43,996 nt of DNA. It comes from Actibacterium sp. MT2.3-13A (GTDB taxonomy: Bacteria; Pseudomonadota; Alphaproteobacteria; Rhodobacterales; Rhodobacteraceae). The notes beneath the pieces were generated by a model, which worked only from the letters and a program-made list of their open reading frames with translations, made no database searches and was not told the DNA's origin. Made by a program: the position numbers and the translations under genes. Below, piece after piece: positions 23,608-32,691 of this stretch. Numbering within the stretch: the first letter of the stretch is position 1; each line of letters opens with the position of its first letter. The stretch lies in NCBI RefSeq assembly GCF_018139985.1, contig NZ_JAGSOU010000023.1, positions 1 through 43,996 on the forward strand, read 5' to 3'.

Positions 23608-24789
23608 TCAGTCCCGCTGCATCCGGGTCGCGGCGGCGATCGACACCGCGCAGGCGGTCAGCATCGGGATCAGCGCGAAGCGCCAGTCATTGCCGGCGGC
23701 GGAGACCGTGGCAGCCACGATCGGCGCGCCGGCGAACTGGCCCAGCGCCGAGCCCTGCATCAGCATCCCATTGCCCGCGCCCAGATGGCGCGGCGACGGC
23801 GCCCTCAGAGGCACGCAGCCGAACAGGCCCGGCGGGATCAGCCCGCCGAGCAGGGAAAAGGCGATACAGAGGGCGATCCGGGCACCGTCCCCCAGAACCG
23901 GAAGGAAGATGCCGATCTCCGCCACGCCCATCGCGGCGCCGCCGAGCAGGACCAGCCGCCGCGCCGACCGCCCGCCGCGCAACAGCCAGCCGCCCGCCAG
24001 GCAGCCGACGATATTTGACAGGACCACCAGCGCGGTCGCGACGGAGGCCTGGGCGAGGTCCAGCGACAGGCTTTCGGTCAGGAAGGTCGGCAGCCACACC
24101 ATCAGCGTGACCCACTGGAACGCGTAGACGCAAAAGATCAGCGCCAGCAGCAGAAGGCCCGGGCTGGAGACCGCTTCGCGCAGGGTTCCGACAAGGCGGC
24201 CCGTCGCGGGCGCCGGAAGCGTGACTTGCCGCATCGCCCAGAGCACGCCATAGGCCATGAAGGGACAGAGTGCGGCGATGACCCACCAGATGCCGCGCCA
24301 CCCCACGACCTCCAGCGCCACCGGCGCGCTCAGAAGGACAAGCGTCATTCCCGTCGGGGTGTAGACGCTCCACAGGCTCAGCGCCATCGGCCGGTCGCGT
24401 TCGGACGCGGCGGCCAAGACCACCGCCGGCATCGAGACCGAGATGGCGATGAAGCCCACCCCCTCGACCAGCCGGCTGATCATCAGCGGGGGCAATGTGT
24501 GCGACAGCGCGGCCAGGGCGCCGCCCGCGGCCAGGCAGGAGAAGCCCACGATCACGAGGCGCCGACGGCCCAGCCAGTCGCACAGGCCGCCGACGAAGAC
24601 CGACAGGCTCATGCCGAGGACATTGAACAGCGAGATGACGAAGCCGCCCGCGACCAGGCTCAGACCCAGGTCTTCGCGGATGCGGGGCAGGGCCGGCGGC
24701 AGTTTGCCGACATGCATCGCCGCGACGACCCCGGCCAGAACGGCCATTCCGACAACGCCCCAGCGCGTGGATCCTTCAGCCGCCAACAC
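23608..24789 (-). CDS. Major facilitator superfamily transporter
   Basis: 393 residues with about 12 membrane segments. I use GTG 24789, which has GGGAG just upstream. The MFS motif A appears in the loop between helices 2 and 3 as GGLCDWLGRRRLVIVG. The N-terminus AGVVAAMHVGKLPPALPRIREDLGLSL resembles anion/cyanate-type (CynX/NimT-like) or drug carriers; I cannot separate these. It lies 87 bases downstream of the RND pump gene in the same direction and may be cotranscribed with it, or it may be independent. Confidence 0.88.
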   Translation of the reverse strand: MLAAEGSTRWGVVGMAVLAGVVAAMHVGKLPPALPRIREDLGLSLVAGGFVISLFNVLGMSLSVFVGGLCDWLGRRRLVIVGFSCLAAGGALAALSHTLPPLMISRLVEGVGFIAISVSMPAVVLAAASERDRPMALSLWSVYTPTGMTLVLLSAPVALEVVGWRGIWWVIAALCPFMAYGVLWAMRQVTLPAPATGRLVGTLREAVSSPGLLLLALIFCVYAFQWVTLMVWLPTFLTESLSLDLAQASVATALVVLSNIVGCLAGGWLLRGGRSARRLVLLGGAAMGVAEIGIFLPVLGDGARIALCIAFSLLGGLIPPGLFGCVPLRAPSPRHLGAGNGMLMQGSALGQFAGAPIVAATVSAAGNDWRFALIPMLTACAVSIAAATRMQRD

Positions 24790-24876
24790 TGCGCTCCCAT
24801 GGCTGGAAAATCGCGCTCGCGTTCGGCGCCGCGCCGTGGCGCCGCCCGCGCCGGGACGGCTCCGCTGCCGCGCGCC

Positions 24877-27800
24877 TCACCTCTCGCCACGCCCGACGAG
24901 ACGCATCACGACGACGAAGAAAAGCGGCACGAAGAGCACGCCCAGAACCGTCGCCGAGACGGTGCCGCCCAGAACGCCGGCCCCGATCGCGTTGCGCCCC
25001 CCGGATCCGGCGCCGGTGCTCAGCACCAGCGGGAGAACGCCCAGCGAAAACGCCATCGAGGTCATGATGATCGGCCGGAACCGCTGCGCCGCCGCGTTGC
25101 GCACCGCGTCCAGCAACCGCTCGCCCGCCTCGACCCTGTCGCGCGCGAATTCGACGATAAGGATCGCGTTCTTGCCGGTCAGGCCGATGACGGTCAGCAG
25201 GCCGACCTGGAAGAACACGCCATTGTCGAACCCACCCAGCCAGGCGCCGACAAGCGCGCCCAGCACGCCGATCGGCATGGCCAGCATCACCGCGAAGGGG
25301 ACCGTCCAGCTTTCGTAGAGGGCGGCCAGCGACAGGAACACCGCCGCCAGCGACAGCGCGTAGAGCAGCGGCGCCTTGTTGCCGGATTCGCGCTCTTCCA
25401 GCGACAGGCCGGTCCAGGCCACGTTATAGCCGCCGGGCAGCTGGGCGGCGAGGCGCTCGATCTCGGCCATCGCCTCGCCGGAACTCACGCCCGGCGCCGG
25501 GCTGCCCTGGATCCGCAGCGAGGGCACGCCGTTGTAGCGGTAGAGCCCCTGCGGGCCGTAGCTCCACGCCCCTTCGGCGAAGTTCGAGAACGGAACGAGC
25601 CCGCCGCTGGCGTTGCGCACCCGCCATTTCTGCAGGTCCGAGGGCACCGCCCGCGCATCGGCCTCGCCCTGGACGTAGACCTTCTTGATGCGGCCGCCGT
25701 CGATGAAATCGTTCACATAGCGCCCGGCCCAGGCGACCGTCAGCAGGTTGCCCACATCCGCGGCCGACAGCCCCATCGCGCCGGCCTTGCGCCAGTCGAT
25801 GTTCAGGTTGAACTGCGCCGCATCCTCCAGCCCGCTGGGCCGCGCCGAGGCGATCAGCGGGCTTTGCGCGGCCATCCCCAACAACTGGTTGCGCGCCTGC
25901 ACGAGCTCGGCATGGCCCTGCCCGCCGCGCGCCTGCAGGTAGAAATCGAAGCCCGAGATATTGCCCAGCTCGATCACCGAGGGCGGCACGATCGGGAAGA
26001 CCATCGCGTCGCGGATCTGGCTGAAGGCGCCGAAGGCCCGTCCGGCGACGGCCTGGACGCTCTGGCCCGGCGCGGTGCGCTCGGACCAGTCCTTGAGCTG
26101 CACGAAGGCCAGCCCCATATTCTGTCCCTGTCCGGCGAAGCCGAAGCCGACAACCCCGAACATCGAACCGACGGTGCCGGTTTCGTTTTCGAGGAAATGG
26201 TTCTCGACCTGACGGACCACATCCAGCGTGCGCTCGGCGGTGGCGCCGGTGGGGGCCTGGATCATGGTGAAGAGGATGCCCTGATCCTCGTCGGGCAGGA
26301 ACCCGGTGGGTGTGCGCGCGAACAGCATCACCATGCCCACGGCGAGCGCGACATAGACCAGCCCGACCCGCAGCGGGCGGCGCACCAGCCAGCCGACGCT
26401 GCCGCCATAGCCGCGCAGCGTGGCGTCGAAGCCGCGGTTGAACAACCCGAACGGCCCGCGCCGCGCCGGGTGGTCGCTTTTCTTCAGCAGGGTCGCGCAG
26501 AGCGCCGGGGTCAGTGTCAGCGCCACCACCACCGACAGCGCCATCGCCGAGACGATGGTGATCGCGAACTGCTGGTAGATCACGCCCGTAGAGCCGCTGA
26601 AGAACGCCATCGGCACGAACACCGCCGACAGCACCATGGCGATGCCGATCAGCGCGCCGGTGATCTGGCCCATGGATTTGTAGGTGGCCTCGCGCGGGGA
26701 CAGCCCGTCCTCCTCCATGATGCGCTCGACGTTCTCGACGACCACGATCGCGTCATCGACCAGCAGGCCGATCGCCAGCACCATCGCCAGCATGGTCAGG
26801 GTGTTGATGGTGAAGCCCGCCGCGGCAAGGATCCCGAAGGTGCCCAGCAGAACCACCGGCACCGCCAGCGTCGGGATCAGCGTGGCGCGCAGGTTCTGCA
26901 GGAACAGCAGCATCACCAGGAAGACCAGCCCGATCGCCTCGAACAGGGTCTTCACCACCTCCTTGATCGAGATCTCGACGAAGGGCGTCGTGTCGTAGGG
27001 AATGACGTAATCCATGCCCTCGGGGAAGAACCGGGCGAAATCCGCCAGCTTTTCCTTGACCGCTCCGGCTGTGTCCAGCGCGTTCGCCCCCGGCGCCAGG
27101 CTGATCGCCATGCCCGCCGCGGGGTTGCGGTTGAACCGGGCGATGGTGCCGTAGCGCTCGGCGCCGATCTCGACCCGCGCCACATCGTCGAGCAGCACCA
27201 GACCGCCGTCGGTTTCGGCGCGCAGCACGATCTGGCGGAAATCCTCGGGCGTGCGCAGCAGCGACTGTGCGGTGATCGTCGCATTGAGCTGCTGGCCCGC
27301 GACCGCCGGGCGGCTGCCGAAGGCGCCGGCCGAGATCTGCGCGTTTTCCGCCGCGACCGCGTTCACCACGTCCTGCGGCGTCAGCTCGAAGGCGGCCAGC
27401 CGCGACGGGTCGAGCCAGATCCGCATGGCGTATTGCGCGCCGAAGACGCGCACGTTGCCGACGCCCTCGACCCGGCTCAGCTCGTCCACCAGATTGGTGA
27501 TCATGTAGTCGGCCAGATCGACCTCTTCGTACTGGCCATCGCGCGAGATCAGGCCGACCACCATCAGGAATCCGGAGGTCGATTTCTGCACCTGAACGCC
27601 CTGCCGCTGCACCGGCTCGGGCAGCAGCGACGTCGCCTGCGCCAGCTTGTTCTGGACCTGCACCTGCGCGATGTCGGCATCCGTGCCGGTCTCGAAGGTC
27701 AGTTCGATGCTGGCGCTGCCCGCCGAGGTGGAACTGGACGAGATGTAGCGCAGCCCGTCGAGCCCGGTCATCTGCTGCTCGATGATCTGGGTGACGGTGT

Positions 27801-27975
27801 TGGCCACGGTCTCGGCCGAGGCGCCGGGATAGGTGGCCTGAACCGTGACCGAGGGCGGGGCGATCTGCGGATATTGCGCCACGGGCAGGCTGCGGATGGC
27901 CAGAATGCCAACCCCCATGATCAGGATCGAGATCACCCAGGCGAACACCGGACGGTCGATGAAGAAACGGGCCAT
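24877..27975 (-). CDS. RND multidrug efflux pump, inner-membrane transporter (AcrB/MexB, HAE1 family)
   Basis: 1032 residues, typical for the proton-driven trimeric pump that exports drugs, detergents and solvents from periplasm or membrane. The N-terminus [21 protein letters not shown] is the family opening. The proton-relay aspartates are at 407 and 408 ([16 protein letters not shown]), exactly as in AcrB, and the relay lysine is Lys935 ([15 protein letters not shown]). Two large periplasmic domains separate the membrane segments as expected. It begins 24 bases after the adaptor gene, so the pair is an operon. No outer-membrane channel gene (TolC/OprM type) is next to it, so it must recruit one from elsewhere. 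Confidence 0.96.
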   Translation of the reverse strand: MARFFIDRPVFAWVISILIMGVGILAIRSLPVAQYPQIAPPSVTVQATYPGASAETVANTVTQIIEQQMTGLDGLRYISSSSTSAGSASIELTFETGTDADIAQVQVQNKLAQATSLLPEPVQRQGVQVQKSTSGFLMVVGLISRDGQYEEVDLADYMITNLVDELSRVEGVGNVRVFGAQYAMRIWLDPSRLAAFELTPQDVVNAVAAENAQISAGAFGSRPAVAGQQLNATITAQSLLRTPEDFRQIVLRAETDGGLVLLDDVARVEIGAERYGTIARFNRNPAAGMAISLAPGANALDTAGAVKEKLADFARFFPEGMDYVIPYDTTPFVEISIKEVVKTLFEAIGLVFLVMLLFLQNLRATLIPTLAVPVVLLGTFGILAAAGFTINTLTMLAMVLAIGLLVDDAIVVVENVERIMEEDGLSPREATYKSMGQITGALIGIAMVLSAVFVPMAFFSGSTGVIYQQFAITIVSAMALSVVVALTLTPALCATLLKKSDHPARRGPFGLFNRGFDATLRGYGGSVGWLVRRPLRVGLVYVALAVGMVMLFARTPTGFLPDEDQGILFTMIQAPTGATAERTLDVVRQVENHFLENETGTVGSMFGVVGFGFAGQGQNMGLAFVQLKDWSERTAPGQSVQAVAGRAFGAFSQIRDAMVFPIVPPSVIELGNISGFDFYLQARGGQGHAELVQARNQLLGMAAQSPLIASARPSGLEDAAQFNLNIDWRKAGAMGLSAADVGNLLTVAWAGRYVNDFIDGGRIKKVYVQGEADARAVPSDLQKWRVRNASGGLVPFSNFAEGAWSYGPQGLYRYNGVPSLRIQGSPAPGVSSGEAMAEIERLAAQLPGGYNVAWTGLSLEERESGNKAPLLYALSLAAVFLSLAALYESWTVPFAVMLAMPIGVLGALVGAWLGGFDNGVFFQVGLLTVIGLTGKNAILIVEFARDRVEAGERLLDAVRNAAAQRFRPIIMTSMAFSLGVLPLVLSTGAGSGGRNAIGAGVLGGTVSATVLGVLFVPLFFVVVMRLVGRGER

Positions 27976-27999
27976 GATCGGCGCTCCTGTGGTTGGGGA

Positions 28000-29133
28000 T
28001 CAGTTGCCGGCGGCGGCCGGTTGTCGTTCCTCGGGGGTGACGGTGGCGCCGGGGCCGGTCTTCTGGAAGCCGGCCACGATCATGCGGTCGCCGGCCGCCA
28101 GCCCCTCGCTGACCACCCAGTCCGCGCCGCGATCCTGCAGGACGGTCAGGGGGCGTTCCTCGACCACGTTTTCTTCGTTTACGATCCAGGCGATGGGGCG
28201 GCCGCGGCGATCGCGCATGATGCCCTCCTGCGGGGCTAGGAACACGCCGTCGAGTTTCTGCGTGGGCATCTCGACCTGGACATACATGCCGGGCAGCAGC
28301 AGCCGGTCGGGGTTTTCGAATGCCATCCGCAGGACCACGACGCCGGTCTGCGGATCGACATGCGGCTCGGCCGCGGTCAGGGTGCCCGTCTGGTCATAGG
28401 CCGAGCCGTCGGCCAGCGTCAGCTTGACCTCCAGATCGGCGGAGCCCAGCACCTCGGCGGTGTGGCCGCGCCGCCAGCGCAGCAGGTCGGCGGCGGATTG
28501 CGTGACATCCACATGCACCGGGTCGATGTCGCGGATCACGGCCAGCGGCGCGGCCTGGCTGGCCGTCACCAGGGCGCCGGGGCTGGTGCGCGACAGGCCG
28601 ATCTCGCCCGACAGCCGGGCGCGGATCGTGGTGCGATCCAGCTCGATCTCGGCGACCCGGCGCCGCGCCTGTGCGACCTGCAGCGCGGCGGCGGCCGCGT
28701 CGCGCGCCGACAGCGCGTCGTCCAGCGCCTGCTGGCTGGCCACGTTGCGCGACTGCAATTCGCGGACCCGCTCGGCCTCGGTTCCGGCCAGGTCGAGCTG
28801 CACCCGCGCCTGGGTCACGGCGGCCTCGGCCTGGGCCAGCGCCGCCTCGTAGGTCGCCGCGTCGATCCGGTAAAGCGCGTCGCCCTCGCTCACCTCAGCG
28901 CCTTCGCGGAAAAGCCGCTCGGTGATGATGCCGTTGACCTGAGGGCGGACCTCGGCCTCGGCCGAGGCGCCGACGCGCCCGGGCAGGGTCGAGGTCAGCG
29001 TGACGGATTGGGGCTGCATCGTGACCACTGTGACCGCGGCGGGGGGGCGCTGGTTCTGGGCCGTGGCCTGTCCGGCCCCGCACAGAGCGGCCCCTGCGCA
29101 GAGCGCGGCGATCAAATTCCTGGTCCGGGTCAT
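28000..29133 (-). CDS. RND efflux periplasmic adaptor (AcrA/MexA family)
   Basis: 377 residues from ATG 29133, preceded by AGGAGG. The signal peptide MTRTRNLIAALCAGAALCGAG...AQA is followed by PAAVTVVTMQPQSVTLTSTLPGRV, the usual start of the beta-barrel/lipoyl region. A helical hairpin (residues about 95-160, rich in Ala, Gln and Glu) is followed by the second lipoyl half and a membrane-proximal domain. It bridges the RND pump (24877-27975) to an outer-membrane factor. The Cys residues in the signal do not form a convincing lipobox, so lipid anchoring is uncertain. No regulator gene is adjacent. Confidence 0.93.
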   Translation of the reverse strand: MTRTRNLIAALCAGAALCGAGQATAQNQRPPAAVTVVTMQPQSVTLTSTLPGRVGASAEAEVRPQVNGIITERLFREGAEVSEGDALYRIDAATYEAALAQAEAAVTQARVQLDLAGTEAERVRELQSRNVASQQALDDALSARDAAAAALQVAQARRRVAEIELDRTTIRARLSGEIGLSRTSPGALVTASQAAPLAVIRDIDPVHVDVTQSAADLLRWRRGHTAEVLGSADLEVKLTLADGSAYDQTGTLTAAEPHVDPQTGVVVLRMAFENPDRLLLPGMYVQVEMPTQKLDGVFLAPQEGIMRDRRGRPIAWIVNEENVVEERPLTVLQDRGADWVVSEGLAAGDRMIVAGFQKTGPGATVTPEERQPAAAGN

Positions 29134-29364
29134 GGAATAGCCTCCTGCCGATCGGGTTGCGCGGGTCCCTTTCGGACGAAGGAACCGGGCGTGGGTTTCT
29201 GTTAAAGACTGCATGCGCGGCACGCAATGCGGCTTGGAACAGATGCGATGTGCGTCCACGCCCGCCCCCGGCAGGCCTGTGCCTCCGGAGGACGCCGAGG
29301 GGCAGGCCGCTGGCATATATCCCGCAATCGCGGGGATCGCCGGATTCCGCCTGCCGAGGGCCTG
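29134..29364. other. Gap between EamA gene and RND adaptor gene
   Basis: 231 bases that must hold the promoter of the adaptor-pump operon (transcribed on the minus strand from here). No regulator gene lies beside it. The only dyad I see is CCCGC-AATC-GCGGG near 29323-29336, which is short. No clear -35/-10 pair was recognised. Confidence 0.35.
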
Positions 29365-30240
29365 TCAGCGGGTCATGCCCGGCCGGTGCGCGGGGCCTCG
29401 GGGGGCGGATTGCCCCAGCCACACCGACCCCAGCACGATCACGCCGCCCGCGATCTGCAGCGGCGTCAGGCTCTGGCCGAGAAACAGCCAGCCGAGGCTC
29501 ACCGCGGTCACCGGGCTCATGAAGCCGAGCAGGGAGACCGCCGCGGGCTCGATCCGGGCGACGCCGCGGAACCACAGCGCATAGGTCAGCGCCGCGCCGA
29601 CCAGCCCGAGATACAGCAGCCCGCCGAGATTGCGCGCGTCCAGCGCGGGCAGCGGCGGCTCCAGCGCCAGCGCGACCGGCACCAGCAGAAGCCCGCCCGC
29701 CGTCAGCTGCCAGGCGGTAAAGGCCAGCGGCGGCACCGGCGGCTGCCACTTCCGGCTGAGCACCGTGCCCGCCGCCATCGAAAAGGCCCCTCCGATGCCA
29801 GCCATCAGCCCCAGCGGGTCGAACCCCGCCCCGGGCCGCAGAAGCAGGAGCGCCACGCCCCCCGCGCCCGCCAGCGCCGCCGCCACCGACAGCGCCGCGA
29901 TGGGCGTGCCCAGCCAGCCGCGCGCCAGGAAGATGACCAGCAGCGCCTGCACCGAGCCCAGCGTCGCCGCGACCCCGCCCGGCAGGCGGTAGGCGGCGAC
30001 GAAGAGCAGCACCCAGAACACCGCGAAATTCAGCGCGCCCAGCGTGAACACGCGCGCCAGCCAGTCCCGCGGCGGCATCCGCCGCACCAGCAGCAACAGC
30101 AGCACGCCGGCGGGCAGGGCGCGCAGAACAGCCAGCGTCACCGGGTAGCCCTGCGGCAGGAACTCGGTCGTGACGAAATAGGTGCTGCCCCAGATGGCGG
30201 GGGCCAGCGCGGTCAGAAGCAGGTCGGCGGTTCGGGGCAT
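29365..30240 (-). CDS. EamA/DMT-superfamily exporter
   Basis: 291 residues with ten hydrophobic segments arranged as two EamA repeats (about 5-135 and 145-285). The first begins LLLTALAPAIWGSTYFVTTEFLPQG and the second has the conserved end LGFMSPVTAVSLGWLFLGQSLTPLQIAGGVIVLGSV. Proteins of this drug/metabolite family usually export amino acids, their derivatives or toxic metabolites. ATG 30240. It is 57 bases downstream of the DsbA-like gene, so it may end the wrbA transcript. Confidence 0.92.
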   Translation of the reverse strand: MPRTADLLLTALAPAIWGSTYFVTTEFLPQGYPVTLAVLRALPAGVLLLLLVRRMPPRDWLARVFTLGALNFAVFWVLLFVAAYRLPGGVAATLGSVQALLVIFLARGWLGTPIAALSVAAALAGAGGVALLLLRPGAGFDPLGLMAGIGGAFSMAAGTVLSRKWQPPVPPLAFTAWQLTAGGLLLVPVALALEPPLPALDARNLGGLLYLGLVGAALTYALWFRGVARIEPAAVSLLGFMSPVTAVSLGWLFLGQSLTPLQIAGGVIVLGSVWLGQSAPRGPAHRPGMTR

Positions 30241-30297
30241 GGGGATCTCCGTTCGTGAGGCGGGGCAGGCGGGGCGGTTGCCGCCGGCCCCGGTCTG

Positions 30298-30936
30298 TCA
30301 GGCCACCAGCCGCTGGCAGGCACGCAGTTGCGCGCGCAGATCCTCCAGCGGGCCGTTGACCAGCCGCGCGCCGGTGTCGCGCACGATCACTGTCGGCACC
30401 GAGGTCACCTGCAGGCGACGCGCCATCGCGCGGTCGGCCTCGACCGCGCGCCGCGTGGCCGGATCGGCCAGGCCCTGCGCGAAGGCGCGGGGGGCGAGGC
30501 CGCAGTCCCGGGCCACGGCGGTCAGAACCTCCGGGTCGGCGATGTTGCGGGCCTGGCTGATATGCGCGCGCTGGAGCGCGTCGAAGATCCGCCAGTGACC
30601 TTCCCGCCCCGCCAGCCGCTCGGCCGCCTTGCAGGCCAGCGCGGCGGGCAGGCCGTGGGGATAGGCGAAGGGGGCCGCGCGCATGCCGTCGATGTCGAAG
30701 GCGCCGGGGTCGTCGCTGGCCGCGCGGCAGGCGGCCCAGTGGCCGAGGATCGTCTCCCTCGCGCGCGGCAGCGATCCGAAGGCCGCCACCATCTGCGCCG
30801 GACTGTCCTGCAGCACGAATGTCCGGTGGTGGATGTCGAGGTCGAACTCGCCGGCCAGCGCGCGCAGCCTCGGCGAGAGGTTGAAGCACCAGCCGCAGAC
30901 CGCGTCGTGAAAGAATTCGAGGGTCAGCCGGGTCAT
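30298..30936 (-). CDS. FrnE-like cytoplasmic DsbA-family thiol oxidoreductase
   Basis: 212 residues. I start at ATG 30936, which overlaps the TGA of the quinone-reductase gene. The thioredoxin-fold active site is Cys14-Gly-Trp-Cys17 (DAVCGWC), with the cis-Pro loop VTSVPTVIV near residue 185. A helical insertion lies between. There is no signal peptide, so unlike true DsbA it works in the cytoplasm, like FrnE and 2-hydroxychromene isomerase-like relatives. It is translationally coupled to a WrbA-type flavoprotein, pointing to a role in redox stress or electrophile handling. Confidence 0.87.
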   Translation of the reverse strand: MTRLTLEFFHDAVCGWCFNLSPRLRALAGEFDLDIHHRTFVLQDSPAQMVAAFGSLPRARETILGHWAACRAASDDPGAFDIDGMRAAPFAYPHGLPAALACKAAERLAGREGHWRIFDALQRAHISQARNIADPEVLTAVARDCGLAPRAFAQGLADPATRRAVEADRAMARRLQVTSVPTVIVRDTGARLVNGPLEDLRAQLRACQRLVA

Positions 30937-31577
30937 CACGCCACCTCGCGCGCGTCTGCATCGGTGTCGGCCGCAGCCGCGGTTGCCAGCCGGGCCGCGA
31001 TCCGGGCAACGTGGCGGCCCTGGAACCGCGCGCCGGCAAGCTCGGTTTCGGAGGGCTGGCGCGACCCGTCTCCGCCCGCCACCGTGCCCGCGCCATAGGG
31101 CGAGCCGCCGACGATTTCGTCCATCCGCATCTGCCCGGCGAAGCTGTAGGGCATGCCGGCGATCAGCATGCCGAAATGCAGCATCGGCACATGGGTCGAG
31201 AGCACCGCCGCCTCGTGCCCGCCATGTTGCGAGCCGGTCGAGGTGAAGACCGCCCCGACCTTGCCCACCAGCGCGTTCTGCGCCCAGAGCCCGCCGGCGG
31301 TGTCCAGGAACTGCTTCACCTGCGCCGCCATGTTGCCAAAGCGCGTGGGCGTGCCGAGGATGATCGCGTCATAGGCGGGCAGGTCGGCGACCCTGGCCTC
31401 GGGCCTGTCGTCCGGCAGGTATCCCGCGCTTTCGCGGATCGCCGGCGGCACGGTTTCGGGCACGCGGCGCAGATCGACGGTCACGCCGGGCACGCTGCGC
31501 GCGCCGTCGGCCTCGGCCTCGGCGAGGGCGCGGATATGGCCGTAGCTGGAATAGTAGAGAACAAGAACGCGGGTCAT
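30936..31577 (-). CDS. wrbA: NAD(P)H:quinone oxidoreductase, WrbA family
   Basis: 213 residues from ATG 31577 ([15 protein letters not shown]). FMN-binding loops are visible as [12 protein letters not shown] (phosphate loop), [12 protein letters not shown] and [11 protein letters not shown], all characteristic of WrbA, which reduces quinones by two electrons and prevents radical formation. The C-terminal 25 residues are an Ala/Asp-rich tail beyond the core. An upstream in-frame start at 31619 would add 14 residues that do not look conserved. The promoter region between 31578 and 31685 contains a LysR-type palindrome. Confidence 0.92.
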   Translation of the reverse strand: MTRVLVLYYSSYGHIRALAEAEADGARSVPGVTVDLRRVPETVPPAIRESAGYLPDDRPEARVADLPAYDAIILGTPTRFGNMAAQVKQFLDTAGGLWAQNALVGKVGAVFTSTGSQHGGHEAAVLSTHVPMLHFGMLIAGMPYSFAGQMRMDEIVGGSPYGAGTVAGGDGSRQPSETELAGARFQGRHVARIAARLATAAAADTDADAREVA

Positions 31578-31660
31578 CGGGGGGCCTCGTGTCGGTTGGG
31601 TTTCGGTTGGACCCAACATGCCCCCCGGCCCGGCGCGGAATAAGCTGCCCGGGGGAAAGT

Positions 31661-31685
31661 CATTCTTTACGCTTCGTGAAGAATG
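31661..31685. promoter_or_regulatory. Candidate LysR operator upstream of wrbA
   Basis: CATTCTT (31661-31667) and AAGAATG (31679-31685) form a perfect 7-11-7 inverted repeat of the T-N11-A type, directly against the stop codon of the LysR gene and about 85 bases upstream of the wrbA start. A second small dyad GTTGG-AC-CCAAC lies at 31606-31617. Confidence 0.6.
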
Positions 31686-32579
31686 TCAGCGCGGGTCGCG
31701 CAGCGCGTCTTGCAGATGGTCGAGGAAGGCCGCGGTCTTGGCGTCCGTGCCAAGCCGCGAGGCGGTGACCGCGAAGATCTGCCGCGGCGGCAGCTCATGC
31801 TCGGGCAGCACCCGTTCCAGCCGCCCGGCAGCGACCTCGGGGTCGGCGATGAAATCGGGCAGTGCGCCGACGCCCATCCCGGCCGCCAGCATGTCGCGCA
31901 GGAACAGGCTGCTGCCCAGCCGCAGCCGCGGCTCGAGCGGCAACTCCTCGGTGCCGCCGGGGCCGATCAGCGTCCATTTCTGGGCGTGGTCGGCATGTTC
32001 GAAGGCGACATGGTCGTGGCCCCTCAGATCCGCGACCGCGCCCGGACGCCCGCGCGCGTCGAGATAGAACGGCGCCGCGAACAGCCGCTGGCGGATGCCG
32101 CCGATCCGGCGCGCGAACAGGCCCGAATCCGGCAGTTCCGCGCGCAGCCGCAGCGACAGGTCGAAGCCGCCCTCGACCATGTCCAGCACGCGGTCCTCCA
32201 GCGTCAGCGCCAGCGTGAGATCGGGATGGCGCCGCAGGAAGGGCGGCAGCAGCGGCGACAGCACGCTCAGCCCCCAGGAGACCGGGGCGTTCACGCGCAA
32301 CCGCCCCTTCACCGTCTCGGCGCCGCGGCGCAGGCGGTCCTCCATGGCGCCGATGTCGTGCAGGATGCGCCGCGCCTCGTCGTAATAGTGCCGGCCGTGA
32401 TCGGTCAGCGACATCGACCGCGTGGTGCGGGTCAGCAGCGTGCAGCCGAGGCTTTCCTCCAGCAGGCGCGTTTCGCGGCTGAGCAGGGCGGGGGATACGC
32501 CCATGTCCTCGGCCGCCCTGGCGAAGCTGCCGCGCTCCACGATCCGGCAGAACGCCTTCATGACGTCGAGCCTGTCCAT
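31686..32579 (-). CDS. LysR-family transcriptional regulator upstream of wrbA
   Basis: 297 residues from ATG 32579. The winged helix-turn-helix covers residues 1-60 (MDRLDVMKAFCRIVERGSFARAAEDM, SPALLSRETRLLEESLG). The effector domain begins near residue 90 (GRLRVNAPVSWGLSVL). The subtype (short linker, KGRLRVNAP) is that of the many LysR proteins controlling quinone reductases or oxidoreductases. It runs in the same direction as wrbA, 108 bases ahead, unlike the usual divergent layout, with a LysR-type palindrome in the gap. Confidence 0.93.
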   Translation of the reverse strand: MDRLDVMKAFCRIVERGSFARAAEDMGVSPALLSRETRLLEESLGCTLLTRTTRSMSLTDHGRHYYDEARRILHDIGAMEDRLRRGAETVKGRLRVNAPVSWGLSVLSPLLPPFLRRHPDLTLALTLEDRVLDMVEGGFDLSLRLRAELPDSGLFARRIGGIRQRLFAAPFYLDARGRPGAVADLRGHDHVAFEHADHAQKWTLIGPGGTEELPLEPRLRLGSSLFLRDMLAAGMGVGALPDFIADPEVAAGRLERVLPEHELPPRQIFAVTASRLGTDAKTAAFLDHLQDALRDPR

Positions 32580-32691
32580 TCCGCTGTCTCCGGGTCAGGG
32601 GCCAGATGGCCGTGGATCCTCCGGCCGCAGCCATAGCACGGGCGCGCGCCGCCTGTCGCCCGCCTTTGCGCCTGCCACGCCCCCCGGCGCG

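Noticed and set aside
24226..28239. A plus-strand open frame of 1337 codons opposite the RND pump
   Set aside because: It lies antisense to the clearly recognisable RND pump and MFS genes. Its translation is low-complexity His/Arg/Asp/Gln-rich sequence typical of mirror frames in GC-rich DNA, with no domain or ribosome site.
28895..31096. A 733-codon minus-strand frame spanning the adaptor, EamA, DsbA and WrbA genes
   Set aside because: It overlaps four well-supported genes in a different frame and encodes Arg/Pro/Ala-rich sequence without motifs.
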